10,211 bases of DNA, taken from NCBI GenBank assembly GCA_003514765.1, contig DOOY01000292.1:1-10211 (forward strand), in the 5' to 3' direction. Under the pieces are notes generated by a model. The model made no database searches, had not been told where the DNA came from, and worked only from the letters and a program-made list of their open reading frames with translations. Both the position numbers and the translations under genes were made by a program. This stretch comes from Nitrosomonas sp. (GTDB taxonomy: Bacteria; Pseudomonadota; Gammaproteobacteria; Burkholderiales; Nitrosomonadaceae). This document shows positions 1 through 6,439 of the stretch, one piece after another (position 1 is the first letter of the stretch; each line of letters opens with the position of its first letter).

Positions 1-240
1 GAAATGAGCAAACTTACTTTACGTTGAGTATTTTACAAAGAACGACAGGGTTAAAATTCGCGTTGTGTGTGGCTCCGCTACCCATCACCTTATTCATCTG
101 GCCGGACAACTTTTTTCAACAGCCTGCTATACCCAAAAACCCGGATTATCTTCGTTGACAAATAACTCAGACTGGAATTAATCCCCGCCAGAGATTAAAA
201 ATTAGCGGAATGACCACTGCACACGTTATTAAATGAGCTA
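1..240. other. Gene-free left edge, possible insertion-sequence remnant
   Basis: I see no convincing gene here. The plus strand contains TTTTCAACAGC at 113-123, a motif that recurs in the same orientation at 931-941. On the minus strand it reads GCTGTTGAAAA, which resembles the terminal sequences of some insertion sequences, from general knowledge. An ATG at 4 opens only seven codons before a stop. The frame from 8 to 180 is open but has no usual start codon, and I recognise no protein in it. An eroded mobile-element end is possible but cannot be shown from this sequence alone. Confidence 0.3.
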
Positions 241-375
241 TTATTGTGTCTCGCTTGACCCATTTTCTCGGTCATCAAGAATATTCTGGCTTGGCGGGTA
301 CTGACCGGGTTTTGGTTCACCACATGCAACTAATAACAATACTGCAATGACTGCAACAAAAATGGCGTTTTTCAT
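241..375 (-). CDS. Small putative lipoprotein, 44 aa
   Basis: This short ORF encodes 44 residues. It begins MKNAIFVAVIAVLLLVACGE: one lysine, a hydrophobic stretch of about 14 residues, then the lipobox L15-V16-A17-C18. Signal peptidase II would cleave before C18, leaving a mature peptide of 27 residues. The mature part is polar, with proline, glycine and acidic residues, and ends in Gln. Glycine rather than aspartate follows the lipidated cysteine, so by the usual Lol rule it would go to the outer membrane. An AGGAAA Shine-Dalgarno lies 8 bases before the ATG, which supports real translation. It does not show the GLKGPLY-type motif of LptM/YifL. I do not recognise the family and assign no function. 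The next gene on the same strand, the diguanylate cyclase, ends about 600 bases upstream, so this gene probably has its own promoter. Confidence 0.72.
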   Translation of the reverse strand: MKNAIFVAVIAVLLLVACGEPKPGQYPPSQNILDDRENGSSETQ

Positions 376-983
376 AATCTTGGTTTCCTGTATATGGATT
401 TATAACGATATCAATAATGCAAATGGGTAATACAAATGGCTGCCGCAAATTGTTAAAAGCACCGGTAAGCGATCCCTCCAAAAAAACACTTAAATCAATA
501 TAGCCCTGCGGTCATTCCAGTTTAAGTTTAACTTGGGCTTATTTGTCCCGACTGGACATGTGCAAAATCATTCATTAACGCACTGACAATCAAGAAAGCA
601 GATATTGACAGAGCTGTTCGTATTTTGCTGTTTTCGTAATGACTACTCCCAGTAAAGTAACGTGTAAGCACTCTAGGCCAGTCAACGTAATAAATATATC
701 AGGGAAACACTTATTTTTTACTCAGCGAAACCATTAGAAGATTCTCGACAATATTTTCGAAGCAGGCAATGCAAGAATAAAGACACGCGACAGAATTCTG
801 CAATCAGACTTGAAACGGCTGGAAGCAGCCCAAAAGCCGCACATTATGCACCGGATAAAAAGTGGCGCCTATGCATGATAAATGCGCATTTTGAACCTGT
901 TTTTAGTACCACAGCAGCAACGTAGATAGCTTTTCAACAGCTTGTTAAACCGGTATCAACATACTAAGCCAAGCAATCATTGA
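376..983. other. Intergenic stretch with relics, no intact gene
   Basis: Between the small lipoprotein and the diguanylate cyclase there is no intact gene of convincing quality. It holds the ribosome-binding region of the lipoprotein, a signal-peptide-like relic at 528-640, and a segment around 838-945 that contains TTTTCAACAGC at 931-941 and may be an eroded insertion-sequence end. Several short minus-strand frames occur, the longest about 37 codons near 739-848, but none has a ribosome-binding site or a recognisable motif. Confidence 0.4.
528..640 (-). pseudogene. Possible relic of a signal-peptide-bearing small gene
   Basis: On the minus strand an open frame ending at TAA (528-530) encodes SKIRTALSISAFLIVSALMN and then about 14 polar residues. 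This looks like a Sec signal peptide: basic start, hydrophobic core, then a polar segment. A GGGAG Shine-Dalgarno (650-646) lies 5 bases before codon ATT at 640. That ATT is in a different frame from the signal-like stretch, and one extra A in the following A-run would join the two. I read this as a decayed gene with a lost ATG and a one-base deletion. An alternative GTG start at 671 would keep the frame open (528-671) but lies upstream of the Shine-Dalgarno. The product is unknown and the call is tentative. Confidence 0.28.
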
Positions 984-2357
984 CTATCCCGGTAAAACAT
1001 TGCATTGATCGGCAAAACGCACGGCATTACCGCCATCCTTTTTAACTTCGTACATCGCCGTATCTGCCAGACGCAACAGCTGCTGTTCATCAGTACCGTG
1101 ACACGGAAACAAGGCTACGCCAATACTAGGCAATATATGCTGCTGGCTATCGGTCAATGTAAATGGCAGCTGTAGCCCCAGCCGGATTTTTTCCGCTATC
1201 TGTGCGGCAACATTATCGCCATCAATATGTTCCAGCAGAATAACAAATTCGTCGCCCCCAAAACGGGCGACGGTATCTGTCTCCCGTAAGCACGCCCGAA
1301 TACGCTGTGCTGTTTGCTGTAATAATTTATCCCCTTCACTGTGGCCGCATTCATCATTAACCAGTTTGAACTTGTCCAGATCAAGATACAATAAAGCAAG
1401 TTTACCCGGTTCACGCCGCATCCGCGCCAGTGCGGATTGCATACGATCATGAAACAGCTCGCGATTTGGTAAGCCAGTTAAACTGTCGTACAACGCAAGA
1501 TACTGCAACCGCGCCAACATTCGTTTGCGTTCTATTGCCAATGCAACCTGGGTTGAAACAAATTCCAGCACATCAATCTCTGCGCTGCTGTACACAATTT
1601 TATTAGCATCATTGTGCAAAACCAGAGCGCCGATGACCGCCTGATGTGACTTCAGCGGCATCCCCAGCCAGTAAAGCCCGAGTCCGCCGGTTTCTGCCGC
1701 TATCTTTCGAAGTACAGACGATTGTCCCGTATGATTATCGGCCTTCACTAACAAGGTTTCACCTCGGCGGATCACTTCGCTGCACAATTGTGTTATATCG
1801 ATACCGCCAATGGTGGGTTCTATAGTACTGTAAGGAAAGTGAAGCATACTATGTTCATTGTCTTGTAGTGCAATGGCAAAATGCTGCGCTGGCATCAGAT
1901 GAACAATAATCTGGTGGATACTGCGGTACAGTGCAAGCAAATCTTCAGTCGCGAAGGCTGCCTCGGATATTGCATACAGGGCTTGCTGCCGCGCCTCATC
2001 TTGCTTTATTCTGGTAATATCCCGCGCCACGGCCACCCGGCGCTGGTCAGATTGAGACCAACGCGCCGACCAGAGCAAATGCACTATCTGTCCATTTTTA
2101 TGAATATATCGGTTTTCAAAATCAACTTTGATGACACCGGCGTTTATTTCGCTCGCTACTTGTAGCGTACGCTCCCGATCCTCCGGATGTACCAGCTCAA
2201 TCATCGGCCGTCCCAGCATCTCTGACGGTGTGTAACCAAAAACCCGTTCAGCACCTGCGCTGACAAATTCAAAGCAACCGCGCTCATCTACCACGCAAAT
2301 GGCGTCCAGCAGTAAATCAATATAATTACTCAGTGTTTTGTAGCTGTCAGTGTTCAT
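984..2357 (-). CDS. PAS-GAF-GGDEF diguanylate cyclase
   Basis: This 457-residue protein should make cyclic di-GMP from two GTP under control of two sensor domains. A PAS domain spans about residues 8-118 (FGYTPSEMLGRP, VARDITRIK) and a GAF domain about 125-275. A coiled linker leads into a GGDEF domain at about 285-447. Its landmarks are DSLTGLPNRELF (291-302), DLDKFKLVND (326-335), the intact GGDEF signature at 367-371 and IGVALFP (412-418). An RxxD inhibitory site, R358-E-T-D361, sits exactly five residues before GGDEF, so product feedback inhibition is expected. There is no EAL domain, signal peptide or membrane segment, so it is probably cytoplasmic; the PAS and GAF ligands cannot be read. 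An in-frame TAA lies just upstream of the ATG, which fixes the start, but the Shine-Dalgarno is weak. It stands alone, facing away from the transporter. Confidence 0.95.
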   Translation of the reverse strand: MNTDSYKTLSNYIDLLLDAICVVDERGCFEFVSAGAERVFGYTPSEMLGRPMIELVHPEDRERTLQVASEINAGVIKVDFENRYIHKNGQIVHLLWSARWSQSDQRRVAVARDITRIKQDEARQQALYAISEAAFATEDLLALYRSIHQIIVHLMPAQHFAIALQDNEHSMLHFPYSTIEPTIGGIDITQLCSEVIRRGETLLVKADNHTGQSSVLRKIAAETGGLGLYWLGMPLKSHQAVIGALVLHNDANKIVYSSAEIDVLEFVSTQVALAIERKRMLARLQYLALYDSLTGLPNRELFHDRMQSALARMRREPGKLALLYLDLDKFKLVNDECGHSEGDKLLQQTAQRIRACLRETDTVARFGGDEFVILLEHIDGDNVAAQIAEKIRLGLQLPFTLTDSQQHILPSIGVALFPCHGTDEQQLLRLADTAMYEVKKDGGNAVRFADQCNVLPG

Positions 2358-3170
2358 AATATGGGCGGTGCTTTACAGCAGAGATAATTTGAAATATTTT
2401 AATCCAATAATTGCATGCCCGGTGATTATCAGACTTTTGGGGCTGCATTCAGCCTAAACCAGCCAGTCAATTTTTTCGGAAATCCTGGGAGAGTCCTGAA
2501 GACATAATACTTAATTACGGCGAAAGATAAGTAATGTGTCACCTGAATTTCTCTATCATTTATCGACTTATCCTCAATCACACAGTAAGCTGCACAATAA
2601 TTCCTTTTCAAAACCTGTTATATGCGTCATATACTGAACTGCCGAATCTGGTGCAATCCACCGAAGATGTTCCGGCTTGTGGCCCAACGCTGTAGTGCTG
2701 GTGGTAACAGTACGCGCCTTGAGAATATATGGGCGAAAATCCCTCCCCTTCTGGAAATATCGAAGCGACCAAGCGTAAACTGAGTACGGCGCGTTTTACC
2801 GGATTCACTGATGGCGGTGCTGGTGCAGGAAATTTGGCGCATACTGTCTCAGCGCTGCCGCACAACCGGCGTCTGTAATTCGCTACCTTTATGATCCAGA
2901 ATCTTCCCCTGAAGCGAAAATTAACACTGTTGCCCGTACGACGATAATGGTGCCAGTGAAATCGTATTCAGCAGAACCGCCAGAATGGATCTCAAGCGCA
3001 TCAGCGAACTGGGTTACAACGGCTTCCAGTCTAACTCCTTTCTGATGTGCTTATCTGCTGGTATTATAACAAAAAAACACGCGCCGACTCAATCATAACT
3101 TACTGTAATTAAATAATAAATATCTATTTAGTCCTATAAAAACGAGATTATTATTGGTAGCTATCTCATT
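2358..3170. other. Long intergenic region with coding debris
   Basis: No intact gene lies between the diguanylate cyclase and the small ORF at 3171. The part nearest the cyclase (2358-2600) must hold its promoter, but I see no clear -35/-10 pair. From about 2600 to 3098 the plus strand reads like a broken gene, listed separately. The last 70 bases are very AT-rich and include TATAAA at 3135-3140, a weak candidate -10 element for the plus-strand genes that follow. Confidence 0.5.
2600..3098 (+). pseudogene. Probable decayed protein-coding gene, family unknown
   Basis: Consecutive plus-strand segments read like protein but are broken by stops and frame changes. Frame 2 gives LYASYTELPNLVQSTEDVPA up to a TAG at 2693. 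It then reopens at 2729 with MGENPSPSGNIEATKRKLST and continues to TAA at 2876. The next stretch is in frame 1 and includes RYLYDPESSPEAKINTVAR (from 2881). From about 2937 frame 0 takes over with YDDNGASEIVFSRTARMDLK, running to TAA at 3096-3098. Base composition is richer in G and C than the AT-rich flanks. I infer one ancestral gene with at least one nonsense mutation and two frameshifts. I do not recognise the family, and chance open frames cannot be excluded. Confidence 0.33.
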
Positions 3171-3401
3171 ATGACCAAAAGTCTACACCGCCCCAATTTT
3201 GTAAATTACGAAGATGAGCCATCAACTCTAAAAAGGCGTGAAACTTTAGCTTTCCCAATCTATCTAAGAATGTGCACTCGCTACTCCAAACTTGATTTTG
3301 GAAGAGAGTCCTCTTTAAGAGATCAACTTGGCATTTTTGCTTTGATTGAGTCCGTTTTCGATATACAAAGCGGGATTGTTGATTTTGAATACCCTACTTA
3401 G
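3171..3401 (+). CDS. Small hypothetical protein, 76 aa, doubtful
   Basis: An ATG-initiated ORF of 76 residues lies 30 bases before the transporter start and on the same strand. It has no signal peptide or membrane segment. The N-terminal half is basic and polar. The C-terminal half, SSLRDQLGIFALIESVFDIQ, faintly resembles the helix region of acyl-carrier-like proteins, but the DSL serine that would carry phosphopantetheine is absent, so I do not assign that function. No good Shine-Dalgarno precedes the ATG; the nearest is a poor GGTAG about 10 bases away. If translated it could be the first gene of a two-gene unit with the transporter. It may equally be a remnant or a chance frame. Confidence 0.3.
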   Translation: MTKSLHRPNFVNYEDEPSTLKRRETLAFPIYLRMCTRYSKLDFGRESSLRDQLGIFALIESVFDIQSGIVDFEYPT

Positions 3402-3431
3402 AAATCCTTTCTAACAGAATTGGCACTGATT

Positions 3432-4967
3432 ATGGAGTATTTCAAACAGACCTTTCACAAAGACCTTTTGTCCTCGATCGTAGTCTTTTTTGTCGCGTTG
3501 CCTCTTTGTATGGGAATCGCTATCGCTTCCGGTGTTCCTCCGATGCTGGGAATCATCACTGGCATCATCGGTGGTCTGGTCGTGGGTTTTATTGCAGGTG
3601 CTCCGCTACAGGTTAGCGGCCCAGCAGCCGGTCTTACCGTACTTGTGTATGAACTTGTCCAAAGCCACGGTATAGAAATGCTAGGGCCAGTGGTTTTGCT
3701 AGCCGGTCTTTTTCAGGTAATTGCTGGTTTTTTTAAGCTCGGACAATGGTTTAGGGCGGTCAGTCCAGCAGTAATTCATGGAATGTTAGGAGGGATCGGA
3801 GTACTGATTTTCGCGAGCCAGTTTCATGTGATGCTGGACAGAAGCCCCTATGGAAGTGGTGTTCAGAACTTGATCTACATTCCCCATTCGCTCCTGAAAA
3901 CGTTTGTTCCGGATGGACGAGGGTCGGAAGCTATCCTGGCTGGTGTTCTGGGTTTGGGAACGTTTATCTTTATGTGGTGCTGGGAGTTTTTTAAGCGTAA
4001 TCCACTAAGAATGATCCCCGCCCCGCTTATTGCTGGTTTCGGGAGCACCTTGGTTACTTTGATTTTCGATCTGCCAGTAAAAAAAGTTTCCATCCCCGAT
4101 TCGTTTGCGACTCTAATCACATGGCCCTCGATGGACAGGATGCTTCAAGTTTTTCAGCCTGATATTCTGCCATTTGTTTTTGGACTTGCACTGATTGCAA
4201 GTGCTGAAACTTTGCTTTGCGCATCTGCATTGACCAAGATGCGTTTGGATGCCAAGGTTGACTATGACAGGGAATTATTCGCGCAAGGTGTGGGAAACAC
4301 AGTTTGCGGCTGGCTTGGTACGCTTCCCTTGACGGGTGTGATAGTGAGAAGTTCTGCAAACATAAAGGCTGGCGGCCAAACTCGTGGAGCAGCAATTTTT
4401 CATGGAGCCTGGTTGTTGGTTTTTGTGCTGCTTTTTCCTCACTTGCTTCGATTCATTCCCATGGCATCACTGGCGGCCATACTGGTATTTACCGGATACA
4501 AATTGATAAACCCGGTAATCATCAAGAACCTTGCCAGATATGGAAGGCCTGCGCTCATCATCTACTTTGTAACCTTAACCGGAATAGTCGCGACAGATCT
4601 TCTGACTGGCGTGCTGCTAGGCGTGGGCGCATCGTTGATTCGCCTGATATTCACTTTTTCGGCGCTGAGTATAGAGACAACGGTCGACGAAGAAAAAAAA
4701 CAAATCGATGTTCATTTGTCTGGAGCCGCTACCGTAATTACGCTACCGAAACTGGCGTCCACGCTGGAAAGCTTACCAAAAGACTATCATGTTACCGTCC
4801 ACTTCAATCGCTTGTTCTACATCGATCACGCTTGCATGGACTTTTTGGAGACTGAGCGTCTAAAAAGGGAAGACGCAACGGGAGAGCTCGAGATGGATGC
4901 TTCGCGACTGCGCTTCACTTACGATAGGTCGGAGAAAGGAAGATATCACCTGCCTGCAAGAGAGTGA
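3432..4967 (+). CDS. SulP-family inorganic anion transporter
   Basis: This inner-membrane protein of 511 residues belongs to the SulP (SLC26-like) family, which moves sulfate, bicarbonate or other anions. The N-terminus has the family pattern, with LPLCMGIAIASG followed by glycine-rich helices and QVSGPAAGL (60-68), near the anion site in known structures. About 10-14 hydrophobic segments fill the first 410 residues. The conserved LIASAETLLCASALTKM (254-270) and the following NTVCGWLGTLPLTG segment are also present. The C-terminal 95 residues form a short STAS-like domain (LSGAATVITLPKL, YIDHACMDFLE). SulP proteins of this short-STAS type often lie beside carbonic anhydrase genes, but none is seen here, so bicarbonate is only one possible substrate. 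I chose the ATG at 3432; a TTG at 3420 is in frame, and neither start has a clear Shine-Dalgarno. Transcription probably ends at the hairpin that begins 11 bases after the stop. Confidence 0.93.
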   Translation: MEYFKQTFHKDLLSSIVVFFVALPLCMGIAIASGVPPMLGIITGIIGGLVVGFIAGAPLQVSGPAAGLTVLVYELVQSHGIEMLGPVVLLAGLFQVIAGFFKLGQWFRAVSPAVIHGMLGGIGVLIFASQFHVMLDRSPYGSGVQNLIYIPHSLLKTFVPDGRGSEAILAGVLGLGTFIFMWCWEFFKRNPLRMIPAPLIAGFGSTLVTLIFDLPVKKVSIPDSFATLITWPSMDRMLQVFQPDILPFVFGLALIASAETLLCASALTKMRLDAKVDYDRELFAQGVGNTVCGWLGTLPLTGVIVRSSANIKAGGQTRGAAIFHGAWLLVFVLLFPHLLRFIPMASLAAILVFTGYKLINPVIIKNLARYGRPALIIYFVTLTGIVATDLLTGVLLGVGASLIRLIFTFSALSIETTVDEEKKQIDVHLSGAATVITLPKLASTLESLPKDYHVTVHFNRLFYIDHACMDFLETERLKREDATGELEMDASRLRFTYDRSEKGRYHLPARE

Positions 4968-4977
4968 TGGTAAGGTC

Positions 4978-5031
4978 TATTAGGGTCGAGTAGCCCGAAG
5001 GCACCCCCCTTCAGGCTACTCGACCCTAATA
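4978..5031. terminator. Long near-perfect hairpin between convergent genes
   Basis: TATTAGGGTCGAGTAGCC (4978-4995) is the exact reverse complement of 5014-5031, an 18-bp arm. After a single C/A mismatch (4996/5013) five more pairs form (GAAGG 4997-5001 with CCTTC 5008-5012), closing on a 6-base loop. It starts 11 bases after the transporter stop and lies downstream of the convergent nuclease gene, so a bidirectional transcription terminator is the simplest reading. Neither side has a proper T-tract, so termination may be inefficient or the stem may instead block 3' exonucleases. A dispersed palindromic repeat is another possibility. Confidence 0.7.
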
Positions 5032-5150
5032 ATCTCTCCCGTTTCAAGTAAAATGATCGTTGCCAGCACATCAAATGGTATCCTCACACGAGTACCTGGC
5101 GACACGCCCGCTTCATCAGAAAAGCGTGCACCCTGCTGCAAAACCAAGTC
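5016..5150 (-). other. In-frame open extension behind the nuclease stop
   Basis: Directly after the nuclease TAG (5151-5153) the same frame continues for 44 sense codons and ends at a second TAG (5016-5018) inside the right arm of the hairpin. The encoded stretch looks like protein: it includes ARFSDEAGVSPGTRVRIPFD and ends LLETGEIIRVE, with alternating hydrophobic residues suggesting beta strands. It has no ATG and no Shine-Dalgarno, so it is unlikely to be a separate gene. It could be an original C-terminus cut off by a nonsense mutation, a fragment of another gene, or chance. The family is not recognised. Confidence 0.35.
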
Positions 5151-5876
5151 CTACCACATATTCCGCACGGTATTTTTTTCAACTTCAATCTCAGGACCTG
5201 TTAGTTTATCCCAAAGCAGGATACCCGCACGCTGTTCGATATAGGCGGTTGTGACACGGTAGTCGGCCAGGTCATCGTTCAGGTCGGCATTTTCCATTTC
5301 AAACGCCCACATTTTTAACCGGCCGCTTTTTTCCTCGGTCAATATGCATTTGAAAAAATGACTTGGCACAGGAATGCGGATGCCGTTTTCGTCATTCTCG
5401 CCGATCATCCGGATTGACGAATAAAAATCGAAAATAGGACCGGTGATCACATAAGTTTCCAACACATTTTCTGTCAGGTCCAATTTGCGCACGGCATGTT
5501 CGAGTGCCCGCCATTTTTTCCGGTTAAACTGGGGGGTCTGCGGCGACATATTGGATAACAAAAACGTCTCACTGTTTTGAACGATCTCATCATGCATGTT
5601 TTCACTGGCCACCAGATGGCCGCGATCAAATCCGCTGTGTCGATAATCGCTCAAATCAGCTCTGAATCTTTTCGGCACTCGAAAGTCAGGCCTGAAATTA
5701 TTCAGGCGCTGCACTTCACCCATTATTTTTTTATCGGGGTCGACAATTTCCAGCGCCCATTTGGCCTGCCTGAAATAATACGAATAACCCGTCACATAAA
5801 ATCGATTGATTAAAATATGGTCGGCAGCAGGACAGCCATACCGGGTTTCCGGTTTTAATGAAAAAATATCGGGCAT
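5151..5876 (-). CDS. DNA/RNA non-specific endonuclease (NUC family)
   Basis: A 241-residue member of the NUC1/EndoG/Serratia nuclease family, metal-dependent enzymes that cut DNA and RNA without sequence preference. The family active-site signature is D84-R85-G86-H87, where H87 is the expected general base. N118 (in the segment NMSPQTPQFNRKKW) matches the asparagine that holds the magnesium ion, and E126 matches the conserved glutamate. The ITGPIF segment (144-149) is also typical. Unlike secreted relatives, the N-terminus (MPDIFSLKPETRYG) shows no signal peptide, and an in-frame TAA five codons before the ATG prevents extension. The product is therefore predicted to be cytoplasmic or exported by another route. 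A weak GAG lies just before the start. The gene is 77 bases downstream of the Slp gene and may share its transcript. The frame remains open for 44 codons past the TAG stop. Confidence 0.92.
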   Translation of the reverse strand: MPDIFSLKPETRYGCPAADHILINRFYVTGYSYYFRQAKWALEIVDPDKKIMGEVQRLNNFRPDFRVPKRFRADLSDYRHSGFDRGHLVASENMHDEIVQNSETFLLSNMSPQTPQFNRKKWRALEHAVRKLDLTENVLETYVITGPIFDFYSSIRMIGENDENGIRIPVPSHFFKCILTEEKSGRLKMWAFEMENADLNDDLADYRVTTAYIEQRAGILLWDKLTGPEIEVEKNTVRNMW

Positions 5877-5953
5877 AACACGCTCACTTTATCTGCAACT
5901 ATTGTTCATCATATACAATCCGACGCAAAACCCCGTACGTCAATTTTCTCAAT

Positions 5954-6439
5954 CTACCAGAATAGCTGCCTGAAATAACAACTCGGACAATATCGATAGT
6001 AATTGTCCCGGTAAGCAATCGGCCACAGATGAACCGCAGCAGCTTCAATCAGCGGCAAACCCGTATTCCCACTGCTTACTGCAGGTTCGGTTTTACCTGC
6101 GATGGCACCAATCACAACAACCTCTCTGCCTGCAGCATAGTTCTTCGGATCAAGTATTTCAGAACTTTTAACGATAAAATCACCCGCGCTGGGCTTATCT
6201 ATCTCAGGTCGGCCGTAATAATCCAACGGGTAAAACAAAATCTGCATCAAACTGGTGTTCTGTTCATTATTAACATCAATGATTACCCCACCCCACTGCA
6301 CCAACGTATCTTTATAACTTTGTGCATCTTCGCTGGCCTGGGCATAAGAAATTCTTTTGACGCCTTCAGTCTCGAAAACAGGTGGCAAGGTGGAACAGGC
6401 GCCAAGCAACAAGCTGATTAATATTAGACAAAATCTCAT
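5954..6439 (-). CDS. Slp-family outer membrane lipoprotein
   Basis: A 161-residue lipoprotein of the Slp family, outer-membrane proteins known from enterobacteria as starvation or stationary-phase induced; their molecular role is poorly known. The signal peptide MRFCLILISLLLGAC ends in lipobox L12-G13-A14-C15. Serine at +2 predicts Lol transport to the outer membrane. Family motifs follow in order: VQWGGVIIDV (47-56), the FYPLD block with YGRP (69-78), ILDPKNYAAGREVVVIGAI (95-113) and HLWP (137-140). The C-terminus is unusual in having a CPSC motif (C151, C154) followed by aromatic residues. A strong AGGTGGA ribosome-binding site stands 3 bases before the ATG. A perfect TATAAT on the minus strand (6543-6538), about 100 bases upstream, could be the -10 element, but its -35 match is poor. 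The nuclease gene follows 77 bases downstream on the same strand. Confidence 0.88.
   Translation of the reverse strand: MRFCLILISLLLGACSTLPPVFETEGVKRISYAQASEDAQSYKDTLVQWGGVIIDVNNEQNTSLMQILFYPLDYYGRPEIDKPSAGDFIVKSSEILDPKNYAAGREVVVIGAIAGKTEPAVSSGNTGLPLIEAAAVHLWPIAYRDNYYRYCPSCYFRQLFW

Noticed and set aside
241..375. Reading the small lipoprotein as LptM (YifL)
   Set aside because: The mature part lacks the GLKGPLY-type motif expected after the lipidated cysteine.
1881..2165. 94-codon plus-strand frame
   Set aside because: Lies wholly inside the diguanylate cyclase gene on the other strand and has no recognisable domain.
3420..3431. TTG at 3420 as the transporter start
   Set aside because: It adds only four residues, has no better ribosome-binding site than ATG 3432, and family proteins usually begin close to the MEYF position.
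4304..4855. 183-codon plus-strand frame inside the transporter
   Set aside because: Out-of-frame shadow of SulP; its composition (many Arg, Ser, Cys, His) is typical of a shifted reading.
5053..5254. Short plus-strand frames between the hairpin and the nuclease end
   Set aside because: They overlap the nuclease 3' end and the better minus-strand in-frame extension, and have no ribosome-binding site.
5151..6439. Nuclease plus lipoprotein as a toxin-immunity or phage-defence pair
   Set aside because: Slp proteins are not known inhibitors of this nuclease, no delivery domain or inhibitor gene is present, and the gene order alone is not evidence.
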